A stretch of DNA of 64,000 nt from an uncultured Thiothrix sp. (lineage in GTDB: Bacteria; Pseudomonadota; Gammaproteobacteria; Poriferisulfidales; GCA-002705445): the NCBI GenBank assembly GCA_902624655.1, contig CACNYJ010000004.1, positions 66,578 to 130,577 of the forward strand, in the 5' to 3' direction. The translations under genes and the position numbers were made by a program. The stretch's first letter is position 1; each line of letters begins with the position of its first letter. The notes beneath the pieces were generated by a model. It did no database searches. It had not been told where the DNA came from and saw only the letters and a program-made list of their open reading frames with translations. Positions 1-8,734 of this stretch are shown piece by piece.

Positions 1-801
1 CCTCTTAATGACATTTTAGATGAGGTTAATAATTTAGTTGAAAATGGTACTAAAGAAATAATACTTCTCGGACAAAATGTAAATGCATACTTTTATGAGG
101 ATCGAGAAGGAAATGTTGTAAACTTTGGTCTTTTATTATTCTATTTGTGTAGGAATAAAGGTATAAAAAGAATTAGATATACAACATCACATCCTAATAA
201 CTTTGATGAACAGACATATTTAGCATATGAAAAACTTCCACAATTAGTGAGCCACTTACATTTACCCATTCAAAGTGGCTCAGATAGAGTTTTAGCTGCA
301 ATGAAAAGAGGTTATACGGTCTTGGAATATAAATCAGTGATAAGAAAACTCAAAAAAGCTCGACCAGATATCACATTTTCCTCTGACTTTATTGTAGGCT
401 TTCCGGGAGAAACGGAGGAGGATTTTATGAAGACGATACAGCTAATAAAAGATATTGAGTTTGACCAATCCTATAGTTTTATTTATAGCAAGAGACCAGG
501 AACACCTGCAGCATCTCTTGAAGACAGCTTGCCTGACTCTGAAAAAAAAGATCGTTTAAAATTTTTGCAAGATACAATTAATTCCTTGTCAAAAAATAGA
601 TCAAAATCAATTATTGGAGAAAAGGCAGAAGTTTTAGTTGAGGGTAAATCGTCTAAATACGAAAATATGGTTACAGGAAGAACTACAAATAATAAAATTA
701 TCAATATACCTGGACAAGATAATTTAGTAGGCGAGCTACTCAAAATTCAAATTACAGAACTCAATAATAAGTCTCTCAAAGGAGAAATATTAATATCCTA
801 A
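1..801 (+). CDS. miaB: tRNA-2-methylthio-N6-dimethylallyladenosine synthase, 5' truncated by window edge
   Basis: Radical-SAM methylthiotransferase that adds a methylthio group to i6A37 in tRNAs reading UNN codons. The reading frame is open from base 1, so the start and the UPF0004 and radical-SAM Cys motifs lie outside the window; a TTG at 145 is internal, not a start. Visible are the family-typical segments EIILLGQNVNAY, LHLPIQSGSDRVL and DFIVGFPGET, then YSKRPGTPA and a C-terminal TRAM-type tRNA-binding domain over about the last 65 residues. It leads into the PhoH/YbeY/CorC/Lnt genes 15 bases downstream, the usual gammaproteobacterial order, which supports MiaB over RimO or MtaB. Confidence 0.96.
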   Translation, partial: PLNDILDEVNNLVENGTKEIILLGQNVNAYFYEDREGNVVNFGLLLFYLCRNKGIKRIRYTTSHPNNFDEQTYLAYEKLPQLVSHLHLPIQSGSDRVLAAMKRGYTVLEYKSVIRKLKKARPDITFSSDFIVGFPGETEEDFMKTIQLIKDIEFDQSYSFIYSKRPGTPAASLEDSLPDSEKKDRLKFLQDTINSLSKNRSKSIIGEKAEVLVEGKSSKYENMVTGRTTNNKIINIPGQDNLVGELLKIQITELNNKSLKGEILIS

Positions 802-816
802 TAATTATTTATATCT

Positions 817-1770
817 ATGGAAAAAATTTCAATTACACTTGATCCAGTTGATAATAATAGATTGCTAAGCTTATGCGGTCCTTTGAATAATAATATCAAG
901 GAAATTGAAATGCGCTTTAATGTTGAAATAAATCAAAGAGGCAGCTCTTTCTATTTAGAAGGTAATAAAAAAAATATTGATATTGCCTCAAAAGCTTTAA
1001 AAAAACTTTATCTTTCAATTGAAAATGAAGATATTTCTTTAGACCAATTAAGAGAATTTTTAAATGATCCAAATTTATTAAAAATTAATGATAGCAGCGT
1101 AGAATTAGAAAAAAATTCAGTAAAATTTCTTAAGTTTAAAAATTATAAAATAAAGATTTCAAACAAAAGCCAAGAGGTTTTTGTTGATGCTATTAAATCA
1201 AATGATTTAGTCTTTTCAATCGGCGCATCAGGCTCTGGTAAAACATTTTTAGCCATTGCTGCAGCACTTCATTATTTAGATTTAGGCATCATGAAAAAAA
1301 TAGTGTTAGTAAGACCAGCTGTTGAAGCAGGGGAAAATTTGGGCTTTCTGCCTGGCGACTTATCTCAAAAAATTGATCCATATTTGAGACCCATGTATGA
1401 TGCGCTTAATACTATTATGGAAACTAGATTATTAAATTCAATGATTGATCATAGTGTAATCGAGGTTGCGCCATTAGCTTATATGCGGGGAAGAACCCTA
1501 AATAATTCATTTATAATTCTTGACGAAGCGCAAAATAGCACAAAAGAGCAAATGAAAATGTTTCTCACCAGACTTGGAAAAAATTCAAAAGCAGTTATTA
1601 CAGGTGATATTACGCAAATAGATTTACCAAATGCTTTTTCAGGATTAGTTCACGTTATACCCCTTATTAAAGATATTCCAGGTGTTGGAGTCTGCGAATT
1701 TAGTGATAAAGATGTGCTCAGACATCCTCTGGTAAGAAAAATTATAAAAGCTTATGAAACAAAGAAATAA
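817..1770 (+). CDS. ybeZ: PhoH family ATPase (PhoL/YbeZ)
   Basis: A 317-residue cytoplasmic PhoH-like P-loop ATPase. The N-terminal third is a KH-like region. The Walker A motif GASGSGKTFLA lies near residues 136-146, and a Walker B-type FIILDEAQN follows near residue 230, then TGDITQIDLP, all characteristic of PhoH. The family is linked to RNA metabolism and in this gene order acts beside the YbeY ribosome-maturation nuclease. Its stop codon overlaps the ybeY start by one base, which indicates translational coupling. The exact substrate of YbeZ proteins is not established. Confidence 0.95.
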   Translation: MEKISITLDPVDNNRLLSLCGPLNNNIKEIEMRFNVEINQRGSSFYLEGNKKNIDIASKALKKLYLSIENEDISLDQLREFLNDPNLLKINDSSVELEKNSVKFLKFKNYKIKISNKSQEVFVDAIKSNDLVFSIGASGSGKTFLAIAAALHYLDLGIMKKIVLVRPAVEAGENLGFLPGDLSQKIDPYLRPMYDALNTIMETRLLNSMIDHSVIEVAPLAYMRGRTLNNSFIILDEAQNSTKEQMKMFLTRLGKNSKAVITGDITQIDLPNAFSGLVHVIPLIKDIPGVGVCEFSDKDVLRHPLVRKIIKAYETKK

Positions 1771-2213
1771 TGATTAAATGCTTAGTAATTAATTCATTAA
1801 AGCATGAATACGTTCCTAGCCATTCTTTATTTGAAAAATGGATCTCTGCATTTGAATATGAAAATGATGCTGAGATTACTATTAAGATTGTGAGCGAAGA
1901 AGAAATGAAGAATTTCAATATTCTTTATAGAAACCAGGATAAGATATCGGATACACTTGCTTTTCCAGCTGAAAACCTATCAATAAATGGTAAGATAATT
2001 CTTGGCGATATCGCAATGTGTGCAAAAAAGATTAACTCTGACTCAGAACTTTATATGAAAACAAAAGAGCAAAGGTGGGCCCACCTTACTATTCATAGCA
2101 CACTTCATATTTTAGGATATGATCATGAAAATATTTCTAAACAAACAAATATGGAAAATAAAGAAATTGATATATTAGAAAAATTTAATATTTTTAACCC
2201 TTATGAGATCTAA
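1770..2213 (+). CDS. ybeY: Endoribonuclease YbeY (rRNA maturation factor)
   Basis: A 147-residue UPF0054 metalloprotein involved in 16S rRNA 3'-end maturation and ribosome quality control. The zinc-binding signature is intact: HSTLHILGYDH, with His109, His113 and His119 as the metal ligands. Length matches the family. The start shares a base with the upstream PhoH stop, and a CBS/CorC gene follows after six bases, so it is an internal gene of the miaB-to-lnt operon. Cytoplasmic. Confidence 0.96.
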   Translation: MIKCLVINSLKHEYVPSHSLFEKWISAFEYENDAEITIKIVSEEEMKNFNILYRNQDKISDTLAFPAENLSINGKIILGDIAMCAKKINSDSELYMKTKEQRWAHLTIHSTLHILGYDHENISKQTNMENKEIDILEKFNIFNPYEI

Positions 2214-2219
2214 ATAGAT

Positions 2220-3026
2220 ATGAAATTTATAAAAGATGTTTTAAGAAGATATCTTGAAAGTAATCTAAATAGAAAAAAAATAATTGCACAATTAAGAAGA
2301 TATCATGATAGGAAATATATTAGCATGGAATTACTTTCAATGCTTTTAGGTGTCTTTAAGGTACAAGAAACCAGAGTTAAAGATATTATGATACCAAGAA
2401 CTAATATGGTAATAATTAAAAAAAATTCATCTTTGAGCGATATTCTTCCTTTAATAATTGACTCCTCACATTCAAGGTTTCCCGTTATCTTAGAAAATAA
2501 AGATGAAGTGGTTGGTATATTACTTGCAAAAGATTTACTAAAGTATTTGGGCAAAGAAAATACAAATTTTGATATTGAAGAAATTATTCGACCAAGTGTA
2601 ATAATCCCAGAAACAAAAAAACTTAATGTTTTATTAAGTGAGTTTAAATCAGGAAGAAATCATCTTGCAGTTGTAGTTGATGAGTATGGCGGTGTTTCAG
2701 GACTAATTACAATTGAAGATGTTCTCGAACAGATTGTTGGAGATATAATAGATGAACATGACTCTATTAAAACAAACAGTAATATCAAAAAAATAAAAAA
2801 TACAACTTACAGTATAAATGGTTCAACTACTTTAGATGAATTTAACGAATTTTTTGATAGCAATTATAAAAGCTCTAACTTCGACACAATAAGTGGTTTA
2901 TTAATTCATAAATTTAAAGGATTACCAAAAACACATGATGTTATTGCTATCGATAAATTCAAGTTTCAGATTAAAATTTCTGATCAAAGAAGAATACACA
3001 GTATTCAAGTCGAAATTAAAGACTAA
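2220..3026 (+). CDS. corC: CorC/YbeX-type CBS-domain protein
   Basis: A 268-residue cytoplasmic protein with a short N-terminal helical region, two tandem CBS domains (about residues 55-180, with the signatures IMIPRTNMV and VVDEYGGVSGLITIEDVLEQIVGDI) and a C-terminal CorC/HlyC transporter-associated domain (about 190-268). It lacks the DUF21 membrane region of longer CNNM/HlyC relatives, as is usual for YbeX/CorC. Proposed roles are in Mg/Co homeostasis and ribosome maturation. It lies between ybeY and lnt as in E. coli. Confidence 0.93.
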   Translation: MKFIKDVLRRYLESNLNRKKIIAQLRRYHDRKYISMELLSMLLGVFKVQETRVKDIMIPRTNMVIIKKNSSLSDILPLIIDSSHSRFPVILENKDEVVGILLAKDLLKYLGKENTNFDIEEIIRPSVIIPETKKLNVLLSEFKSGRNHLAVVVDEYGGVSGLITIEDVLEQIVGDIIDEHDSIKTNSNIKKIKNTTYSINGSTTLDEFNEFFDSNYKSSNFDTISGLLIHKFKGLPKTHDVIAIDKFKFQIKISDQRRIHSIQVEIKD

Positions 3027-3037
3027 CGGTAAAATTA

Positions 3038-4513
3038 ATGAAATATATTTTATGTCTTATATTAGGTGGAGTATATACATTATCTTTTTCACCATATAAT
3101 TTTTTATTTGCATCTTTTTTTAGTATAACTATTTTCTTCCTTTTATTGGATTTTAAAAAAATGCAAGAATCAGTTTTAAACTCTTTATTCTTTTCAATCG
3201 GGTACTTTTCAATTGGAAGTTATTGGTTAAATAACGTCATAAAATTTTATACAGAAATAAATATTATAATATCAATATTTTTAGTTTTATTATTTATAAT
3301 TTATTTATCATTATATGTAGTAATTCCAACTATATTTATGGTTTTTATGAAAAATAGGTTTAATTTTCATAAAAATTTTTTACTAATAATATTTGTAATT
3401 CTAATTACACTATTTGAAATTCTAAGATCAATTTTATTCTCAGGATACTCTTGGTTTAACTTTGGCCAAGCAGCCTTAGATTCTCCATTACAATATTATT
3501 ATCCTGTAATTGGCGTTCATGGCTTAACTTTAATTATTTTTTTAATCTCGATAATTTTTATTTCTTTTGTAAAATTAAAAAATATTAAGTTTTTTTCATC
3601 GTTATTTATTTTAATGTTATCAGTTAACTTTTATATTTACGAAAAAGATTGGACTTTTTTATCGCATGAAAATATAACTCTATCCATTATACAACCAAAT
3701 AAAGAGAATAAATTAAAATACTCAAAAAAAGATAATCTAGAAAGAATGAATTATCTATTAAATAAAAGTATAAATTTATCGGAGGAAAATTCGGAAATAA
3801 TCTTTTGGCCAGAATCACCATTTCAATTTACTTATAATTCAGTTAAAGATTCGTACTATAAGAATTTATTAAAAAAAATTTCAAAAGAGAAAATTATTTT
3901 GACTGGAACTTTTTACGAAGATTCCAATTATATATATAACTCTATTATAAACATTTCTGAACCAAAAAATGTTTACCATAAAAAACATTTAGTTCCTTTT
4001 GGAGAATATCTACCTTTTCGTAAATATCTTGATAATTTTTATAAGTTACTTGGTATACATGTATATGACTTAGCGCCTGGTAATATACCAAATAAAATTT
4101 TTGTTGGTAATTACTCAATATTTCCTTTAATTTGTTATGAAAGTATATTTTCTATACAGTCTTTAATTGACGATAAAAATATTGATTTTATTTTCAATGT
4201 TTCAAATGATGGTTGGTTTGGCAATTCGCTCGCTCCATTTCAACATTTGGATGCTTTAAGAATGAGATCTCTTGAAAATCAGAGATACTCTGTTAGAGCT
4301 GCAAACACAGGTATTTCTGCAATAATATCACCAAGAGGTAGGATTTTATACTCAATACCTTTTAATGAGGAGGGTACAATTACATCGAGTATAGAAGGAA
4401 GAAACGGTCTGACACCTATCTCAAGGTACGGCTATAATATTTTATATGCAGTAATTTTTTTCTTATTCATATATAGCTCCATCTACTTTCATATTAATGT
4501 TTTTAGGCGTTAG
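3038..4513 (+). CDS. lnt: Apolipoprotein N-acyltransferase
   Basis: Integral inner-membrane enzyme that N-acylates the diacylated Cys of apolipoproteins, the last step of lipoprotein maturation. The N-terminal 200 residues hold about six membrane segments. A nitrilase-like periplasmic domain follows with a recognisable catalytic triad: Glu259 in FWPESPF, Lys315 in the YHKKHLVPFGEYLPFR stretch, and Cys366 in FPLICYES. A final membrane segment closes the protein. The 491-residue length is near the usual 500. Its last 11 bases overlap the convergent mfnB gene. Confidence 0.95.
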   Translation: MKYILCLILGGVYTLSFSPYNFLFASFFSITIFFLLLDFKKMQESVLNSLFFSIGYFSIGSYWLNNVIKFYTEINIIISIFLVLLFIIYLSLYVVIPTIFMVFMKNRFNFHKNFLLIIFVILITLFEILRSILFSGYSWFNFGQAALDSPLQYYYPVIGVHGLTLIIFLISIIFISFVKLKNIKFFSSLFILMLSVNFYIYEKDWTFLSHENITLSIIQPNKENKLKYSKKDNLERMNYLLNKSINLSEENSEIIFWPESPFQFTYNSVKDSYYKNLLKKISKEKIILTGTFYEDSNYIYNSIINISEPKNVYHKKHLVPFGEYLPFRKYLDNFYKLLGIHVYDLAPGNIPNKIFVGNYSIFPLICYESIFSIQSLIDDKNIDFIFNVSNDGWFGNSLAPFQHLDALRMRSLENQRYSVRAANTGISAIISPRGRILYSIPFNEEGTITSSIEGRNGLTPISRYGYNILYAVIFFLFIYSSIYFHINVFRR

Positions 4514-5195
4514 CAGATATTCTTGTTGGTTTTTTTATTAAGCTTAAGATACTTTCAACATTATGTTTTGAGATAGAAGAATCACGTAGTTTGTTATTTT
4601 CACATAATGCACCTCTAAATCCAATATAAGTTGGGTTTAATTCTAGGATTCTATCTAAATGCTCTCGCTTTATAGATCCAGCAATACCCGAAATGAGGTC
4701 CATTTTTTTTGTATATTTTAAAAATTCTTCTATCTCAAATAATGAAATATGATCAAATAGATTTCCAAGCATTTTATCACACGTATCAATCATAACTCCT
4801 GAAAAACCAGATTCTTTTAAAGTTTTTAGATCAGTAAGGTTTGGTATATACTTGTCGGCAAAGAAAACTGCTATTAATTTTTTACTCGATTTTATTTTAC
4901 ATATAGTCTGAATATAATTTTTTCCATAAACACCAATCTTAATAAAGTCCACATTTGTTTCAGATATATCTTGAACAGTATCAGTGATAATGCTTTCGTC
5001 ATTTGGGAGATCCCCAACGGTTGAGCTTGTAAGTTTCTTTTTATTGATAAATTCTAATATTAAATTTATCTCTGAGTCTTCTAATTTTCCAAGAGCTCCT
5101 TTTGAAGGGTCTTTTAGATCAATTATATCTATTGCAGAATCTAGAAGTGTTTTTGCTTCGTCGAGATTTTTTATACTACCAAGAACCTTAGACAT
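4503..5195 (-). CDS. mfnB: (5-formylfuran-3-yl)methyl phosphate synthase, MfnB/DUF556 family
   Basis: A 230-residue TIM-barrel aldolase-like protein of the DUF556 family. In methanogens MfnB condenses two glyceraldehyde-3-phosphate molecules to the furan precursor of methanofuran; proteobacterial homologues lie in H4MPT/methanofuran gene clusters of methylotrophs. The hallmark near the N terminus is DLKDPSKGALG with the Schiff-base Lys28 candidate, and a GIAGSI segment lies near residue 166. It overlaps the upstream DUF447 gene by 8 bases, so it is the last gene of a three-gene operon, and overlaps the convergent lnt end by 11 bases. Confidence 0.88.
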   Translation of the reverse strand: MSKVLGSIKNLDEAKTLLDSAIDIIDLKDPSKGALGKLEDSEINLILEFINKKKLTSSTVGDLPNDESIITDTVQDISETNVDFIKIGVYGKNYIQTICKIKSSKKLIAVFFADKYIPNLTDLKTLKESGFSGVMIDTCDKMLGNLFDHISLFEIEEFLKYTKKMDLISGIAGSIKREHLDRILELNPTYIGFRGALCENNKLRDSSISKHNVESILSLIKKPTRISANA

Positions 5196-5766
5196 TTTTT
5201 ATCAAATCTTCCTTATAATTTTTTATGTGTTCGATTAACCAATACCATGCTTCATATTCGTTCTGACCTGCTGTTTTCTCTATAGCTATTTTAAGATATT
5301 CAATTTCATTTTTGATTTTATTATCTTCAATTATACCCAGTCTAGAAACAAGTATACATAACTCAATAATAGCAGATTTTGCTCTATTAAAACCATAAAA
5401 CATTTTATGCGTTTCCTCGTTAATTGGATTACATACTATAGTAGGTCTTTCATTATGATCTTGAATATCTTTTACAATAAACTCTGTGTGTGATATAGCA
5501 TTTTTTATTCTTGAACAGTCTATTTTGCTTACTTTTTCAAAATTTATTTGAATTTTTCTATTTGTGATACATGAAGCAAAGATTCTAACATCATCGACAT
5601 AGTTAATAACACCCGACCCATTTCTTATGATATTTTCAAGTGACTTTGATGGCTTAAAAGGCTTTAGTTTTAATATCTTATTGTCTATATATACACCTAA
5701 AGGTGATACCTTTATTGATTGATCACGATTTTTTGTTGTGACAAGCGTCTCTCTTACATATCCCAT
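5188..5766 (-). CDS. DUF447 family protein of H4MPT cluster
   Basis: A 192-residue protein beginning with the DUF447 pattern (YVRETLVTTKN, then SPLGVYID), a split-barrel flavin-binding-like fold. DUF447 proteins recur in tetrahydromethanopterin biosynthesis clusters of archaea and of methylotrophic bacteria, but their reaction has not been settled. It lies four bases after the dihydropteroate synthase-related gene and overlaps mfnB by 8 bases. A role in making H4MPT or methanofuran is inferred from context. Confidence 0.8.
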   Translation of the reverse strand: MGYVRETLVTTKNRDQSIKVSPLGVYIDNKILKLKPFKPSKSLENIIRNGSGVINYVDDVRIFASCITNRKIQINFEKVSKIDCSRIKNAISHTEFIVKDIQDHNERPTIVCNPINEETHKMFYGFNRAKSAIIELCILVSRLGIIEDNKIKNEIEYLKIAIEKTAGQNEYEAWYWLIEHIKNYKEDLIKNV

Positions 5767-5770
5767 TTTT

Positions 5771-7183
5771 TTATGATTCGCTATTATTTTTAATTTTTCT
5801 CATTGTGTGCCCAGCTTTCTTAAACTTCATAATGTCATCTTCAGAAATATCAACTGAACAACCCCATTTTAGCATTTCGTCTTGATCGTATCTTTTACCT
5901 AGTTGAAAGGCTATCTGTGCTCTTTCCAACTCCATTCCTAAATAATATGCATGCCCATCATCGTTTTTAATATCCAAATATTGATAAAATTCAGCGGCAT
6001 CTGTTTCTGTATAAAAGTTTTTATTATTAAATACGTGAATACCATCTTCATTGACATATATTCTGTAGTTTTTATCTTTCACATTTGACCACATATCTTT
6101 TAACTCCTCAGTTGTATAGGGGAACGGCTTTCTTTCATGTAAATGTAAAAGCTTATTAGAAATATCTTTGGGTGGCATATTATAGTTTTTTGTTGTATGC
6201 ATTATTCTTCTTGCGAAATTTCCCTCAATAATTGCTTTGTTACAATGTTCGCTTACTTGGGTACAAAGAGCATAGCTTATGTCTAACTCAGAAGCCATAC
6301 CAAAAAGAAGCGCATTCATTCCAGCAGTATCGGCATGAGTGAGTTCGGTTAAATTACCTATACCCATCATTATTTCAATATCAGGATATCTTTTACGAAG
6401 TCTTTGATATCTTACAATTGAATTCGTAAATCCAAAGTTTATTGGCTCTAAAATAGAGTCAGCTATAAAACTTTTATTATGACTTATAAGGCGATCAATA
6501 AGCTTATAAAAATTTTCTTCTTCCTCTGGATAATCTGGAATTATTACTGGAATTGATTCAACTTCATCCATAATCCATATGGTTTTTTCTTGAAGACTTA
6601 AAAGAAAGTCGGCACCAGCATTTGCTCCTTTAAGCAAGTCATCAGGATTTAGAGAGTCAACACTTACCATAAAATTATTTCTCTTTAGTTCCTCAATTGT
6701 TTCAGCAAGATGAGGAAACTCTGTACTTGGTAGACAACCAATATCGATTATATCAGCACCATCATTTTTATATTTTTCAGCTTGAATTATTATCTCGCTT
6801 ATTTTCATATTTGGCGCTTCAGTTATTTCTCCAATTATTTTTGTATCGTACTTGCTTAAATCTAAATCTTTTCCTTGAAGACCAAGAAAACTAGGTATGT
6901 CTTTAAGCTCTTCTGGCCCTCTAACACATTGCTTGTTAAAATATTCTGACAATTTGTCAATGTCACCCCTACATCTTCCTGGAATAATAATTTTTGTTGC
7001 ATTATGAGATATCTTTGGATTAAGTTTTTTGGTAATCATATCTATTGTAGCCAATGCCGCAACATTTACTCCAATATCAATCACTTCATAAGTGAAATCA
7101 TTTTTTTGACACACATCCTTTAAAACTTTTTCGAGGGATATTTTTGCTAATTTGCCTGTTAAAAATAAATAATGATTTTCCAT
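5771..7183 (-). CDS. Dihydropteroate synthase-related protein (TIGR00284/DUF6513 type)
   Basis: A 470-residue protein with an N-terminal DUF6513-type region (about 1-135, starting HYLFLTGKLAK) followed by a dihydropteroate synthase-like TIM barrel (signatures DGADIIDIGCLPST near residue 143 and MMGIGNLTELTHADTAGMNALLFG near 275) and a C-terminal extension of about 130 residues. This architecture is known from archaea and from the H4MPT gene clusters of methylotrophic proteobacteria, where it is thought to join the pterin to the arylamine precursor. It is not a FolP for folate. First gene of the operon, divergent from nadD. Confidence 0.85.
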   Translation of the reverse strand: MENHYLFLTGKLAKISLEKVLKDVCQKNDFTYEVIDIGVNVAALATIDMITKKLNPKISHNATKIIIPGRCRGDIDKLSEYFNKQCVRGPEELKDIPSFLGLQGKDLDLSKYDTKIIGEITEAPNMKISEIIIQAEKYKNDGADIIDIGCLPSTEFPHLAETIEELKRNNFMVSVDSLNPDDLLKGANAGADFLLSLQEKTIWIMDEVESIPVIIPDYPEEEENFYKLIDRLISHNKSFIADSILEPINFGFTNSIVRYQRLRKRYPDIEIMMGIGNLTELTHADTAGMNALLFGMASELDISYALCTQVSEHCNKAIIEGNFARRIMHTTKNYNMPPKDISNKLLHLHERKPFPYTTEELKDMWSNVKDKNYRIYVNEDGIHVFNNKNFYTETDAAEFYQYLDIKNDDGHAYYLGMELERAQIAFQLGKRYDQDEMLKWGCSVDISEDDIMKFKKAGHTMRKIKNNSES

Positions 7184-7217
7184 ATATAATTCCCAATTAA
7201 TTAAGGTATTTTATTTC

Positions 7218-7229
7218 TTATGATCATAA
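7218..7229. promoter_or_regulatory. 12-bp perfect palindrome in divergent promoter region
   Basis: TTATGATCATAA is a perfect palindrome in the 85-base gap between the divergently transcribed H4MPT gene set and nadD. It could be an operator. AT-rich DNA produces short palindromes by chance, so this is weak. Confidence 0.25.
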
Positions 7230-7268
7230 TGTAAACTATTTATACAATAATCTACATAATAATTTTAT

Positions 7269-7907
7269 ATGATCGGAGTTTATGGTGGAAGTTTTGATCC
7301 AATACATTTTGGGCACATAAACCCATTATTTGAGCTTTCAGAACTCTTTGATTTTCATAAAATTAGGTTAATTCCAACCTATAATTCACCCGTAAATAAA
7401 GTTTTTTATTCAGATATTGAACATAGGTTAAACATGGTGTCTATCATTTCTGCTTCAGATACGAATGTATTTGTTGCAGATGATACGGAAATGAGAAAAG
7501 GAGGAATCTCTTATACATACGAGACAATTCAAATTGTTAAGGAGCAGGAACAAAACCAAGACATATGCTTAATTATGGGGCTTGATGCTTTCCTTACTTT
7601 AGAAAGTTGGTACAATTATAATGAAATACTAAATAATATTAGATTAATAGTGGTGAATCGCCCGGATAGCAATATTAAAGAAATAAAAAAAATGAATTTT
7701 GAAATACTTGATAGAATTACAAGTAACAAGATAGATTTCCAAAAAAACGAAAAAAAACAGATATTCTTTTACGAAACACCTTCAATTAATATTTCATCGT
7801 CAGATATAAGAAAAAGAATAAATTGTAAAGAAAGCTTAGAGGGTCTCATTCCTGGCTCAATTTTGTCTTATATTGAGAGAAACAAATTATATACGGATTT
7901 AACTTGA
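7269..7907 (+). CDS. nadD: Nicotinate-nucleotide adenylyltransferase
   Basis: A 212-residue cytoplasmic enzyme that converts nicotinate mononucleotide plus ATP to deamido-NAD in NAD biosynthesis. The nucleotidyltransferase motif GGSFDPIHFGH is at residues 5-15, and the C-terminal SxxxIR-type motif appears as ISSSDIRKRI. Length is normal. It heads a compact set with rsfS (3-base gap), rlmH and yhdP, matching the common nadD-rsfS-rlmH order. Confidence 0.96.
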   Translation: MIGVYGGSFDPIHFGHINPLFELSELFDFHKIRLIPTYNSPVNKVFYSDIEHRLNMVSIISASDTNVFVADDTEMRKGGISYTYETIQIVKEQEQNQDICLIMGLDAFLTLESWYNYNEILNNIRLIVVNRPDSNIKEIKKMNFEILDRITSNKIDFQKNEKKQIFFYETPSINISSSDIRKRINCKESLEGLIPGSILSYIERNKLYTDLT

Positions 7908-7910
7908 TTT

Positions 7911-8267
7911 ATGAGTACAACCGAACAAATAAAATTAATAGTTATTGAAGCATTGGAAGAATTAAAAACCAAAGACATCGTAAAAATTGATGTTAGTGAA
8001 AAATCAAACTTTACAGACCTACTAATAGTGGGTACTGGTACTTCATCAACTCACATCAAGTCTATTTCAGATTCTGTTATAAATAATTTAAAAAAGAAAG
8101 GGTATTCAAAACTAATAAAAGGAATTGAGCCAAATAATGATTGGATTCTAATAGATCTTTTTGACATAGTGATAAATATTATGTTATCTGAAACAAGAGA
8201 ATTTTATGATTTAGAAAAACTCTGGTCACTAGATAGCACACATAAGTCAGATTCTAAATCATATTAA
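7911..8267 (+). CDS. rsfS: Ribosomal silencing factor RsfS
   Basis: A 118-residue RsfS/Iojap family protein that binds uL14 on the 50S subunit and blocks subunit joining under starvation. The family pattern is visible: DIVKIDVSEKS, DLLIVGTGTSSTHIKSISD, then NDWILIDLFDIVINIM and FYDLEKLW at the C terminus. It sits three bases after nadD and four before rlmH, the usual operon. Confidence 0.96.
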   Translation: MSTTEQIKLIVIEALEELKTKDIVKIDVSEKSNFTDLLIVGTGTSSTHIKSISDSVINNLKKKGYSKLIKGIEPNNDWILIDLFDIVINIMLSETREFYDLEKLWSLDSTHKSDSKSY

Positions 8268-8271
8268 ATTT

Positions 8272-8730
8272 ATGGAAATTTTTGTAATTTCAATTTGTAA
8301 TAAGAATGATAAATTATTAAATAATTTCGCCGATAAATATTTAAAACAAATTGAAAATTTTTACAAGATTAATTTTATTGATATTAGTTTTATTACAAAA
8401 AAAAAGGAAAAAAAAATATATGCAAATGAAGGTAAAAAAGCTTTATCTTATGTAAAAGATAATTCTATTCTAATTGGCTTAGACACGGGCGGACATGTTA
8501 TAAGCTCTAATGAATTTGCTAAGAAATTACAGTTTTGGCAACAAAACTTTTCCTATTTATACTTCTTCATAGGTGGTCCCGATGGTTTACCTGAGCTTGT
8601 AAAAAATAAAGCTGATACTTTATTGTCTTTATCCAAATTAACTTTCCCTCACCAATTAGTCAAAATTATTTTATCTGAGCAATTATATAGATCCATATGT
8701 ATAATAAACAATCATCCTTATCATAGGTAA
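8272..8730 (+). CDS. rlmH: 23S rRNA pseudouridine-1915 N3-methyltransferase RlmH
   Basis: A 152-residue SPOUT-class methyltransferase acting on pseudouridine 1915 of 23S rRNA helix 69. The SAM-binding trefoil-knot motifs are present: FFIGGPDGLPE near residues 99-109, LSLSKLTFPHQL, and the C-terminal QLYRSICIINNHPYHR with the conserved terminal YHR. Full length for the family. Follows rsfS in the usual order. Confidence 0.97.
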   Translation: MEIFVISICNKNDKLLNNFADKYLKQIENFYKINFIDISFITKKKEKKIYANEGKKALSYVKDNSILIGLDTGGHVISSNEFAKKLQFWQQNFSYLYFFIGGPDGLPELVKNKADTLLSLSKLTFPHQLVKIILSEQLYRSICIINNHPYHR

Positions 8731-8734
8731 AAAA

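Noticed and set aside
483..743. Minus-strand frame inside miaB and similar long antisense frames elsewhere (for example 10336-10647, 24406-24810, 40449-40895)
   Set aside because: They lie within well-supported genes, lack recognisable domains or ribosome sites, and are explained by AT-rich composition.
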